In this document: piece after piece, positions 27,064 to 35,483 of the stretch
Layout: the number at the start of each line of letters is the position of its first letter
Position numbering within the stretch: the stretch's first letter is position 1
From: Sphingomonas sp. ATCC 31555
GTDB taxonomy: Bacteria; Pseudomonadota; Alphaproteobacteria; Sphingomonadales; Sphingomonadaceae
Length of the DNA stretch: 64,000 nt
Direction of reading: 5' to 3'
NCBI RefSeq assembly: GCF_000282895.1
Contig: NZ_ALBQ01000032.1
Coordinates: 1-64,000 of the forward strand
The notes under the pieces: generated by a model
Told to the model about the DNA's origin: nothing
What the model saw: the letters and a program-made list of their open reading frames with translations, nothing else
The model's database searches: none
Program-made: the position numbers and the translations under genes

Positions 27064-28505
27064 TGCTTCGGCTGCTCTCCCTCTGCGCCGTGGCGGTCAC
27101 GCTTCCGCTATCGGCCGCGGCGCAATCCACGCGTACGTCACCGGCACCGGCACCGGCACCGGCAACGGCTGCCGCGCAGGCACCGCTCACGTTGGACGAT
27201 GTTCTTCGTTCGTCCGCCCGCAACGCCCCCCAGATCATCGAGGCGCTGGCCAAGCAGCGCCAGGCGGAGGGCAAGGCGCTGAGCGCCGAAGGGGCGTTCG
27301 ACATCGTCTTCGACGTGGACGCGCAGACGCGGGCGCTCGGCTATTATGACGGCACCGTCGTCGACGCGAAGGTGAGCCGTGCGCTCGATAACAATGGCGG
27401 CGGCCTGTACGCCGGCTATCGCGTGTCGCGTGGGCGGTTCCCCATCTATGAGGACAAGGCGTACACCAATCAGCTGGGTGAGCTTAAGGTCGGCGCGATC
27501 TTCTCGCTGCTGCGCGATCGGGTCACCGACGAGCGTCGCACCAAGCTGCGGCTGGCGGACCAGGACGTGGACGTTGCCCGGCTGGAGCGCGAGATGGTGG
27601 CGATCGGCGTGCAGCGCCGGGCGATGAGCGCCTATCAGGCCTGGGCCGTGGCCGGTCTTCGCCTGAAGGCCTATCGCGATCTCCTGGCGCTCTCCGAGCG
27701 GCGTCGCGCGCAGCTGGCCCGGCAGGTGCAGCTGGGCGCGCGGCCGCAGATCCTGATTACCGAAAACGACCAGAACCTGGCGCGCCGCCGCTCGCTGGTG
27801 GCGCAGGCCGAACAGAAGCTGGCCGAAACCGCCAACGCGCTGTCCTTCTTCTGGCGCGATGAGAACGGCATGCCGATCGTCCCTGCCACGGATCGATTGC
27901 CCGCGACGCTGCCGGAACTGCCCGGTGTCGCGCCGCGGGCTGGGCCGATCCTGCGCCCGGACCTGAAGACCGTGCTGGTGCGGATCGATCAGTCGCTAGC
28001 GCGGCTCCAACTGGCCGAAAACGACCTGAAGCCCCGGCTGGATGCCAGGGCAGAGCTGGCGAAAGACGTCGGCGCGCTGGGGCCCGGCGGCGCCTCGCGG
28101 ACGCCGGCGGAGGCGATCGTGGGCGTGCGTTTCACGGTGCCGCTCGAGCGCCGCGCCGCGCGCGGCCGGATCGTGGAAAGCCGCGCCGAAATCGATGCGC
28201 TGCGTACGCGGCAGCGCATGCTGGAGGAGCAGATCGCCATCGAAGTGAAGGGGATCACGATCGGCATCGAAGGCGCCGATCGCGTGGCGGATCTCGCCGC
28301 GCAGGAAGCGGAGCTGGCCGGCAAGATGGCGACGGCCGAACAGCGCCGGTTCGACATGGGCGCCAGCGACTTCTTCCTGATCAACCAGCGCGAGGAAAGC
28401 GCCACCGATGCACGGCTGCGCGCGCTGGATGCCCGCTATCAGGCGCTGGTCGCCCGGGCCGATCTGGCGGCGGCGACGGCCGATCGCGGGGTGCTGGGGC
28501 TGTAA
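27060..28505 (+). CDS. TolC-family outer-membrane efflux protein
   Basis: 481-residue outer-membrane channel subunit. A signal peptide (LLSLCAVAVTLPLSAAAQ) and an Ala-Pro-rich linker precede two long helical repeats typical of the TolC fold (about 55-260 and 310-475), including LALSERRRAQLARQVQLGAR and DFFLINQREESATDARL. It completes a three-gene tripartite export system with the ABC-like and HlyD-like proteins. Two adjacent ATGs (27060, 27063) overlap the HlyD stop; either may be used. Confidence 0.9.
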   Translation: MMLRLLSLCAVAVTLPLSAAAQSTRTSPAPAPAPATAAAQAPLTLDDVLRSSARNAPQIIEALAKQRQAEGKALSAEGAFDIVFDVDAQTRALGYYDGTVVDAKVSRALDNNGGGLYAGYRVSRGRFPIYEDKAYTNQLGELKVGAIFSLLRDRVTDERRTKLRLADQDVDVARLEREMVAIGVQRRAMSAYQAWAVAGLRLKAYRDLLALSERRRAQLARQVQLGARPQILITENDQNLARRRSLVAQAEQKLAETANALSFFWRDENGMPIVPATDRLPATLPELPGVAPRAGPILRPDLKTVLVRIDQSLARLQLAENDLKPRLDARAELAKDVGALGPGGASRTPAEAIVGVRFTVPLERRAARGRIVESRAEIDALRTRQRMLEEQIAIEVKGITIGIEGADRVADLAAQEAELAGKMATAEQRRFDMGASDFFLINQREESATDARLRALDARYQALVARADLAAATADRGVLGL

Positions 28506-28607
28506 TTCAGGCAGCGGGGCCGGGCCCCAGGGAGCTTCCCGACAGCGGACTTGCGGCAAGCTGGGCAGGGCGGTAACCCCACCTATCTTATCCTCTTGAG
28601 TTTGCAC

Positions 28608-31600
28608 ATGTCCCCAGCGCAGCGCGGCCGTCGTCCTTCCTTGCCTCTCTACGCGGGCCTCGGGCTGCTGCTGGTTGTGCCCTTCGCTGCCGATATGGTG
28701 CTGCCGCTCGGCACGGCGACCTGGGCGGGCTATCTGCTGCCGACGGTGATCGCCTATGTGGCGGGGAGGCCCGTGGTGCCGCTGGTGATCGCCGCGATCG
28801 CCACGCTGCTCAGCTTCGCGGGTTTCACCCTCGCGCCGCCGGGCGTCGATCCGCAGGTTGTGCTGGTCAATCGGATCCTGGGCGCGTCGATCACCTGGAT
28901 GTTGGCCGGGATCGGCTTCGCCTTTGTGCGCAACCGGCTGGCGATCCGCCGCGAGGAATGGCTGCAGACGGGGCAGGTGGGGCTGGCGAAGGCGGTGGCG
29001 GGCGAGCTGCCGCTCGACCAGTTGGCGACGCAGGCGCTGCGCGCGCTGGCCGAATATAGCGGAGCCCAGGCGGGCGCGCTGTTCGTGCGCGATCCCAGCG
29101 GCGAAGGATTCCGGCGCCAGGCGACCTATGCCGTGCCGGCCGATGCGGCGGTGCCCGAATGGATCAAGCCCGGTGACGGGCTGCTCGGCCAGGCGATTGC
29201 CGACCGTCGCCGGTTCGTGGTCGATCCCGTGCCGGAGGGGTATCTCTATTATGGTTCGGGCCTGGGCCAGGCGCAGCCGCGCACGTTGCTGATCGGCACC
29301 ACCGAAGCGGACGGGGAAGTGAACGCCGTGCTCGAGCTCGGCTTTCCCAACGCGGTCGATCCCCAGGTGGAGGCGCTGCTCGATCGTATCGGTCCGCAAC
29401 TGGGCGTGTCGATCCGCTCCGGCAAATATCGCGCCCGGCTGCGCGCGCTGCTGGAGGAGACGCAGCGCCAGGCCGAAGAGCTGCAGGTGCAGAGCGAGGA
29501 GCTGCGCGCCAACAACGATGAGCTCGAAACCCAAAGCCGCAGCCTGCAGGACACGGCAGCGCGGCTGGAAGCCCAGCAGAGCGCGCTGGAGCAGACCAAT
29601 GCCGAGCTGGAGGCGCAGACTCGCCAGCTGGAGCTGCAGCGCGACGAATTGGCGCGCGCCCAGGCATCGCTGGAGCATCAGGCTGCCGATCTCGAGCAGG
29701 CCAGCCGCTACAAATCCGAATTCCTCGCCAATATGAGCCATGAGCTGCGTACGCCGCTCAACTCGCTGCTGATCATGGCACGGCTGCTCGCTGAGAACCG
29801 GGCAGGCAATCTCAGCCCCGAACAGGTGCGCCATGCCGAGACGATCGAAACGTCCGGAAACGACCTGCTCACGCTGATCAACGACATTCTCGACATTTCG
29901 AAGATCGAGGCGGGCAAGCTGGAACTGCAGCCGCGGCGCATCCGGGTCGCGCCGGTGCTGGACAAGCTGAAGGCGGTATTCGCGCCTTCGGCGGGGGCGA
30001 AGGGCCTGGCGCTGCGGATCGAATCGGGGGCGGATGCGCCTGCCGATATCGAGACCGATCCGCAGCGGCTGGAGCAGGTGCTGAAGAACTTCCTGTCGAA
30101 CGCGATCAAGTTCACCGCGAAGGGTGAAGTGTCGCTCGCCGTCATGCGGCGGCCGGACGGGCGGATCGCCTTCACCGTGCGGGATACGGGGGTCGGCATC
30201 CCGGCGGAGCAGCAGCAGGTGATCTTCGAGGCATTCCGCCAGGCGGATGGCACCGTCAGCCGCAAATATGGCGGCACGGGCCTCGGCCTGTCGATTTCGC
30301 GCGAACTGGCCCGGCTGCTCGGCGGCGACGTGGCGGTGGAAAGTGCGCCGGGCGAGGGGAGTGTCTTTTCGCTCGTGCTGCCGGAATCCTATGATCCCGC
30401 ATTGGTGCAGGGAGCCGCGCCCACGCCGCCGCCCCCATCGCCCAAGCCGCAACCGTCAAACCCCAAACCTGCCCGTCGCCGTGACTCCCCGCCCACCGAA
30501 GACGATCGCGAGCAGCTGTCCGGTGACAGCCGGGTGATCTTGATCGTGGAAGACGATCCGGTGTTCGCACGGATCCTGTGCGACATCGCGCATGATCTGG
30601 GCTTCCAGTGCCTGATAGCGGGGACGGCCGATGAAGGCGCGCTGATGGCGCGGCAATATGCGCCCAACGCTGTCATCCTCGACATGAACCTGCCCGATCA
30701 CACCGGGCTCTCGGTGCTCGATCGGATCAAGCGCGACGTGCGGACGCGGCACATCCCGGTGCATGTCGTCTCGGTCGACGATGACAGCCGGGCGGCGCTG
30801 TCCAGCGGGGCGGTCGGCTATTTGTTCAAGCCGGTGCGGCGCGAACAGCTGGTCGAGATGCTGGAGGGACTCGAAGCCCGGATGTCGCAGCGGATGCGGC
30901 GCGTGCTGGTGGTGGAAGACGATGCGCAGCAGGCCGAAAGCGTCAAGCAGCTGCTCGCCTCGCGTGAAGTCGAGACGATCGAGGCGCATTCGGCGGCCGA
31001 ATGCGTCGCGCGGCTGGGGCAGGACACGTTCGACTGCATGGTGCTGGACCTTAACCTGCCCGATGCCAGCGGGCTGGATCTGCTGGACCGGCTGAGTCAC
31101 GACGACAGCGTCGGCTTCCCGCCGGTGATCGTCTATACGGGTCGCGATCTGAGCGCCGACGAGGAACTGCGGCTGCGCAAATACTCCAAGTCGATCATCG
31201 TCAAGGGCGCCAAGTCGCCCGAGCGGCTGCTCGACGAAGTGACGCTGTTCCTCCACCAGGTCGTCTCGGAGCTCCCGGAACCGCAGCAGCAGCTGATCGC
31301 AAAGTCGCTTGGGCGTGATTCCGCGCTGGAGGGCCGATCGATTCTCGTCGTCGAAGACGATATTCGGAACGTTTACGCCCTCACCAGCATTTTCGAGCCC
31401 CATGGAGTCAAGGTTCGCATCGCTCGGAACGGTCGAGAGGCGCTGCAGGCGCTCGACGAATCGGCGCGCAAGCTGGCCGACCCTGTCGATCTGGTGCTGA
31501 TGGACGTGATGATGCCCGAAATGGACGGACTCACCGCCACGCGGGAGATCCGCAAGCAGCCTTGGGGGAAGACGCTGCCGATCATCGCCCTGACGGCGAA

Positions 31601-31715
31601 GGCGATGGCGCGCGACCAGCAGGATTGCCTGGACGCCGGCGCCAACGACTATCTCGCCAAGCCGCTCGACATCGACAAGCTGCTGAGCCTTGCCCGCGTA
31701 TGGATGCCGCGTTGA
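28608..31715 (+). CDS. Hybrid sensor histidine kinase with GAF, coiled coil and three receiver domains
   Basis: 1035-residue membrane sensor. In order it has four or so N-terminal membrane segments (about 12-105), a GAF domain (about 120-265), a long Gln/Glu-rich coiled coil (about 280-365), HisKA with phospho-acceptor His378 (FLANMSHELRTPLNS), an HATPase domain (about 490-605, GGTGLGLSISREL) and three receiver domains with Asp692, Asp814 and Asp966. The middle receiver's GYLFKP/IIVKGAK context differs from the other two, suggesting unequal roles. A Pro-rich linker separates kinase and receivers. I choose ATG 28608; it overlaps cheR by 16 bp, forming a signalling operon. Confidence 0.93.
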   Translation: MSPAQRGRRPSLPLYAGLGLLLVVPFAADMVLPLGTATWAGYLLPTVIAYVAGRPVVPLVIAAIATLLSFAGFTLAPPGVDPQVVLVNRILGASITWMLAGIGFAFVRNRLAIRREEWLQTGQVGLAKAVAGELPLDQLATQALRALAEYSGAQAGALFVRDPSGEGFRRQATYAVPADAAVPEWIKPGDGLLGQAIADRRRFVVDPVPEGYLYYGSGLGQAQPRTLLIGTTEADGEVNAVLELGFPNAVDPQVEALLDRIGPQLGVSIRSGKYRARLRALLEETQRQAEELQVQSEELRANNDELETQSRSLQDTAARLEAQQSALEQTNAELEAQTRQLELQRDELARAQASLEHQAADLEQASRYKSEFLANMSHELRTPLNSLLIMARLLAENRAGNLSPEQVRHAETIETSGNDLLTLINDILDISKIEAGKLELQPRRIRVAPVLDKLKAVFAPSAGAKGLALRIESGADAPADIETDPQRLEQVLKNFLSNAIKFTAKGEVSLAVMRRPDGRIAFTVRDTGVGIPAEQQQVIFEAFRQADGTVSRKYGGTGLGLSISRELARLLGGDVAVESAPGEGSVFSLVLPESYDPALVQGAAPTPPPPSPKPQPSNPKPARRRDSPPTEDDREQLSGDSRVILIVEDDPVFARILCDIAHDLGFQCLIAGTADEGALMARQYAPNAVILDMNLPDHTGLSVLDRIKRDVRTRHIPVHVVSVDDDSRAALSSGAVGYLFKPVRREQLVEMLEGLEARMSQRMRRVLVVEDDAQQAESVKQLLASREVETIEAHSAAECVARLGQDTFDCMVLDLNLPDASGLDLLDRLSHDDSVGFPPVIVYTGRDLSADEELRLRKYSKSIIVKGAKSPERLLDEVTLFLHQVVSELPEPQQQLIAKSLGRDSALEGRSILVVEDDIRNVYALTSIFEPHGVKVRIARNGREALQALDESARKLADPVDLVLMDVMMPEMDGLTATREIRKQPWGKTLPIIALTAKAMARDQQDCLDAGANDYLAKPLDIDKLLSLARVWMPR

Positions 31716-32572
31716 TCGAGGAACCGATCCTGCCGCACGAGGAGATTGAACTGGAGCTGCTGCTGGAAGCGGTATGGCGGCAGTATCAATATGACTTTCG
31801 CGGCTATTCGCGCAGCTCGCTGTTTCGCCGGCTGGAGCGTGCCTGCCAGCGCTTCGGCTGCGAGGGACTGTCGCAGCTCCAGCACAAGCTGCTTCGTGAA
31901 CCGGCGGTTTTCGGGGAGCTGATGGGCTTTCTCACCATCCAGGTAAGTGAGATGTTTCGCGATCCCGACTATTTCCGCGCGCTGCGCGAAGCGGTGGTGC
32001 CGCATCTGCGTACCTGGCCGTCGTTGAAGGTTTGGATTGCCGGCTGCGCGAACGGCGAGGAGTTCTATTCGCTGGCGATCCTGTTCCGCGAGGAGGGGCT
32101 GGAGGATCGGACGATCTTCTACTGCACCGATATCAGCCCGGCAGCGCTGGCCAAGGCCGAAGCCGGCATCTTCGATCTGGACCGCATCCCCCAGTTCACG
32201 GAAAACCACCGCCGGTCGGGCGGACGCGGCTCGCTTTCCGACTATTATACGGCCGCCTATGGTGCGGCGGTGTTCGACAAGAGCCTCCGCGCGCGCACCG
32301 TTTTCGCCGAGCATAGCCTGGCGACCGACCAGGTCTTTGCCGAGGTGCAGCTGGTTTCGAGCCGCAACGTGCTGATCTATTTCGACCGCGCCCTGCAGGA
32401 TCGCGCGCTGGGGCTGTTCGGGGCATCGCTGGTGCGGGGCGGCTTTCTCGGGCTGGGCTCGCGTGAGACGCTGCGCTTTTCGGAGCATGCGGACGCCTTC
32501 ACCGACTTCAACCGCGCGGAGAAGATCTATCGCCGCAACACCAGCGACCTGAAGGTGCTGGCCGATGCGTGA
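31700..32572 (+). CDS. cheR: CheR-type protein-glutamate methyltransferase
   Basis: 290-residue SAM-dependent methyltransferase. The N-terminal helical domain (about 15-75, YDFRGYSRSSLFRRLERACQ) is followed by the catalytic domain with VWIAGCANGEEFYSLAIL and SSRNVLIYFD. CheR methylates glutamates of chemoreceptors, but no receptor, CheB or CheA gene lies here, and its neighbours on both sides are histidine kinases. It may therefore modify a kinase or a remote receptor. The start is ATG 31700, inside the 3' end of the kinase gene; it overlaps the next gene by 8 bp. Confidence 0.92.
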   Translation: MDAALIEEPILPHEEIELELLLEAVWRQYQYDFRGYSRSSLFRRLERACQRFGCEGLSQLQHKLLREPAVFGELMGFLTIQVSEMFRDPDYFRALREAVVPHLRTWPSLKVWIAGCANGEEFYSLAILFREEGLEDRTIFYCTDISPAALAKAEAGIFDLDRIPQFTENHRRSGGRGSLSDYYTAAYGAAVFDKSLRARTVFAEHSLATDQVFAEVQLVSSRNVLIYFDRALQDRALGLFGASLVRGGFLGLGSRETLRFSEHADAFTDFNRAEKIYRRNTSDLKVLADA

Positions 32573-34388
32573 GCTGGTGAAGGTCCTTGCGGTCGATGAC
32601 GTTTCCGAAAACCTAATCGCCCTCAAAGCACTATTACAACAACAAGGCCTGGAACTGCTGACCGCCAAATCGGGCATGGAAGCGCTCGAGTTGCTGCTGG
32701 TGCACGATATCGCGCTGGCGCTGCTCGACGTGCAAATGCCCGGCATGGACGGCTTCGAACTGGCCGAGCTGATGCGGGGTACCGAGCGGACGCGCCGCGT
32801 GCCAATTATCTTCCTGACCGCCGTCGCCACCGACGAGCGGCGGCGTTTCCGCGGCTATGAGACGGGCGCCGTCGATTATCTGCTGAAGCCGGTTGATCCG
32901 CAGATCGTGCGGAACAAGGTGGAAATTTTTGTCGAGCTGGCGCGCCAGCGGCAGGAAATCGCGCTGCAGCGCGATCGCCATGCCGGGGCGCTCGCGCGGC
33001 TGAAGGCTCATCGCGACAACTCCCCCCTCGCCATCGTCGAGTTTGATGCGGAACAGCGCGTAATTGCCTGGTCTGCCGGCGCCGAGCGGATGTTCGGCTG
33101 GCGGGCGGCCGAAGTGCTTGGCCTACGCCTTTCCGAGATCGAATGGCTCGACCTGGAACATGCCGCCGGCTTTCGCGCGATGATCGACGGAATGATCGCA
33201 GGCGACACTACCCGCGACAAGGCGGTAGTGCGGATGCGCACGGCTGAGGGGGTGACGCTCGACTGCGAATGTTATGGGTCGGCGCTGCTGGGGCCGGACC
33301 ATCGGCTGCTCTCCGTCAACACCCAGATTCTCAATATCACGGACCGGGTGCGCGCCGAGGAGACGCAGCGGTTGCTGATCGGCGAACTGAACCACCGGGT
33401 AAAGAACACGCTGGCATCGGTGCAGGCTATCGCCACGCAGACGCTGCGGCATTCATCGGGCCCTTCGGAATTCGCGCCGACCTTCATTGGTCGCATCCAC
33501 GCATTGGCGCGCGCTCATTCGCTGCTCAGCAGCACCACTTGGCAGGGTGCGAGCCTGCAGGAACTGGTGGTGGGCCAGGTGCAGACCGGCACCGTCGACG
33601 AAGGCCGCTTCGCTACCCAGGGCGCTGATTTGGACCTCGCGCCCGAGCCGGCGCTGCACCTGGCGTTGGTCCTGCATGAGCTAGTGACCAATGCGCATAA
33701 ATATGGCGCTCTGTCGGTGCCGGAAGGGCGGGTCTCGCTGGAATGGCAGGTGCGCGACGCGATGCTGGAGCTGGACTGGCGCGAGAGCGGAGGGCCTGCT
33801 GCCCCGCCGCCGACGCGCCGCGGCTTCGGCACCGCGTTGATCGAGCGGAGTCTGAAGGCGGAGGGGGGCAGCGCGGTGCCGTCGTTCGGCGACGAGGGGG
33901 TGCGCTGGCTTCTCAAAATTCCCTATGCTAGCGCAGTTCGTCTGCAGGCCGAGGCGCACCCGCGTCGCGCGGTTGTCACGCCCACCGCACTGGCGCAAGC
34001 CATTGCGGCGATCGAAGGCAAGTGCCTGCTGATCGTCGAGGACGAACCGCTGGTTGCGCTTGAGCTTTCGACCATTCTTTCCGAAGCGGGCGGCAAGGTT
34101 ATCGGCATAGCCGCCACCGCTAACGAAGCCATGGAGGCCATCCGTTCGACTGAGGCGATCGACGCTGTTTTGCTGGACGGCAACCTGCAAGGCGCGCTCG
34201 TCGACGAGGTCGCGGCAATGCTGGGCACGCGGTCGATCCCATTCCTGTTCGTCAGCGGATATGGCCGGGATCACCTGCCGGTCGGTGCCGGGGACGTGCC
34301 GGTCGTAGAAAAGCCGTTCGACGTTCGCGCGATCTGCACGGCGCTGGCAGGTCTGTTCGATACTGCGCAGGTGACTGCACAAGGCTGA
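32565..34388 (+). CDS. REC-PAS-HWE histidine kinase-REC hybrid
   Basis: 607-residue soluble kinase. Receiver domain 1 (about 6-125, Asp55 in LLDVQMPGMDG), PAS domain (about 150-265), HWE-type kinase core with phospho-acceptor His277 in ELNHRVKNTLASVQAI and ATP-binding block LHELVTNAHKYGAL, then a C-terminal receiver domain (about 483-600, Asp538). HWE kinases in sphingomonads commonly feed the PhyR general stress response. The N-terminal receiver implies control by the upstream hybrid kinase. It ends eight bases from the convergent lacI stop. Confidence 0.93.
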   Translation: MRELVKVLAVDDVSENLIALKALLQQQGLELLTAKSGMEALELLLVHDIALALLDVQMPGMDGFELAELMRGTERTRRVPIIFLTAVATDERRRFRGYETGAVDYLLKPVDPQIVRNKVEIFVELARQRQEIALQRDRHAGALARLKAHRDNSPLAIVEFDAEQRVIAWSAGAERMFGWRAAEVLGLRLSEIEWLDLEHAAGFRAMIDGMIAGDTTRDKAVVRMRTAEGVTLDCECYGSALLGPDHRLLSVNTQILNITDRVRAEETQRLLIGELNHRVKNTLASVQAIATQTLRHSSGPSEFAPTFIGRIHALARAHSLLSSTTWQGASLQELVVGQVQTGTVDEGRFATQGADLDLAPEPALHLALVLHELVTNAHKYGALSVPEGRVSLEWQVRDAMLELDWRESGGPAAPPPTRRGFGTALIERSLKAEGGSAVPSFGDEGVRWLLKIPYASAVRLQAEAHPRRAVVTPTALAQAIAAIEGKCLLIVEDEPLVALELSTILSEAGGKVIGIAATANEAMEAIRSTEAIDAVLLDGNLQGALVDEVAAMLGTRSIPFLFVSGYGRDHLPVGAGDVPVVEKPFDVRAICTALAGLFDTAQVTAQG

Positions 34389-34396
34389 ACAGCAGC

Positions 34397-35425
34397 TCAG
34401 GCCGATCCGCGGACAATGAGTTCGGGCTGCATGGCGACGGATCCCACCGTCGCCCCGCTGATTCGAGCGAGCAGCAGTTCCACCATTAGGTCCGCCCCAT
34501 AGGCTACGTCCTGCCGCACGGTGGTGAGCGGCGGCGAGGTGTGCGCGGCGAGGACGATATCGTCATACCCCACCACCGCCACGTCCGCCGGAATACGCAG
34601 CCCCAGATCGGATAAAGCCCGCATCGCGCTCATCGCGACAACGTCCGACGCGGCGAAGATGCCGTCAGGCGCGGGATGCGACTCCAGATAGTCGCGCATT
34701 TCGCGATAGGCGTCTTCCACCGTCAGATGCAGCGGCAGGATCGTTTCGGTGACATCGCCCGCCTCCTCCAGAACGGTGTGGAAGCCCCGATAGCGATCCG
34801 CGAATTCGGGCACGTCGGGAGAGCCGAGGAAGGCGAGGCGACGGCACCCTCGTTTCAGAAGGTGGCGGGCGACGAGTTCGCCGCCGGTTAAATTGTCCGT
34901 ACCCACCGTAACCTGTTGCGAGCCCAAGCGCGCGGCCCCCCAGACCACCATCTGCGGATAGCGTTCGGCCGCGCGCTCGATTGCCTCGATCTCGTTCGAC
35001 TGGCCGATCAGGATGATACCGTCCACCCGGCCGGCGGCGATAATGTCTTCCAGCCAGTCGGGCCCTTCCGGAACGACGCGCGACAACAGAAGATCATAGC
35101 TGCGCTTCGCCAGCGCATCGGCCAGTCCTCCAAGCAACCCCATGAAAAAGGGATCGGAAAGCGTCTGATCTCGCTCATGCCCAAGCGGCACGACGACCCC
35201 GATGGCGCCGGTGCGCTGCTTGCGAAGCGCACTTGCAGTCTGGTTAAGGCGGAATCCAAGCTCCTTGGCCAAATATAGTATTCGTTCTCGCGTGGCTTTC
35301 GCGACGCGCGGGTGATTAGATAGTGCACGGGAAGCGGTAGAAACCGATACGCCCGCTATTTTGGCAAGTTCGACAAGTCCCACCGGCTTCAATTGCGTTG
35401 CCCCCGCCTGAACATCCGTTGTCAA
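34397..35425 (-). CDS. LacI-family transcriptional regulator
   Basis: 342-residue LacI/GalR repressor: N-terminal HTH (VELAKIAGVSVSTASRALSN, about 17-37, with the hinge to residue 60) and a periplasmic-binding-protein-like sugar domain (about 70-340). The effector is probably a sugar but cannot be named. The only upstream start in frame is TTG 35425, without a good ribosome-binding site; a GTG 15 codons further in is an alternative. It follows the phospholipase gene on the same strand by 58 bp. Confidence 0.92.
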   Translation of the reverse strand: MTTDVQAGATQLKPVGLVELAKIAGVSVSTASRALSNHPRVAKATRERILYLAKELGFRLNQTASALRKQRTGAIGVVVPLGHERDQTLSDPFFMGLLGGLADALAKRSYDLLLSRVVPEGPDWLEDIIAAGRVDGIILIGQSNEIEAIERAAERYPQMVVWGAARLGSQQVTVGTDNLTGGELVARHLLKRGCRRLAFLGSPDVPEFADRYRGFHTVLEEAGDVTETILPLHLTVEDAYREMRDYLESHPAPDGIFAASDVVAMSAMRALSDLGLRIPADVAVVGYDDIVLAAHTSPPLTTVRQDVAYGADLMVELLLARISGATVGSVAMQPELIVRGSA

Positions 35426-35474
35426 CGGTGACAGTAGCGGTTTTCGGAAGATTGGAAACCCTTAACTGGGCCCA

Positions 35475-35482
35475 AAACGTTT
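35475..35482. promoter_or_regulatory. Possible LacI-family operator upstream of lacI
   Basis: A CG-centred palindrome AAACGTTT within CAAAACGTTTGC has the form of LacI/GalR operators. It lies about 50 bp upstream of the lacI start and next to the phospholipase stop codon, a position suited to autoregulation. Confidence 0.3.
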
Positions 35483-35483
35483 G

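Noticed and set aside
27996..30452. An 818-codon minus-strand ORF opposite tolC and the hybrid kinase.
   Set aside because: Composition is Arg/Gln/His-rich and without motifs; the plus-strand genes explain the region fully.
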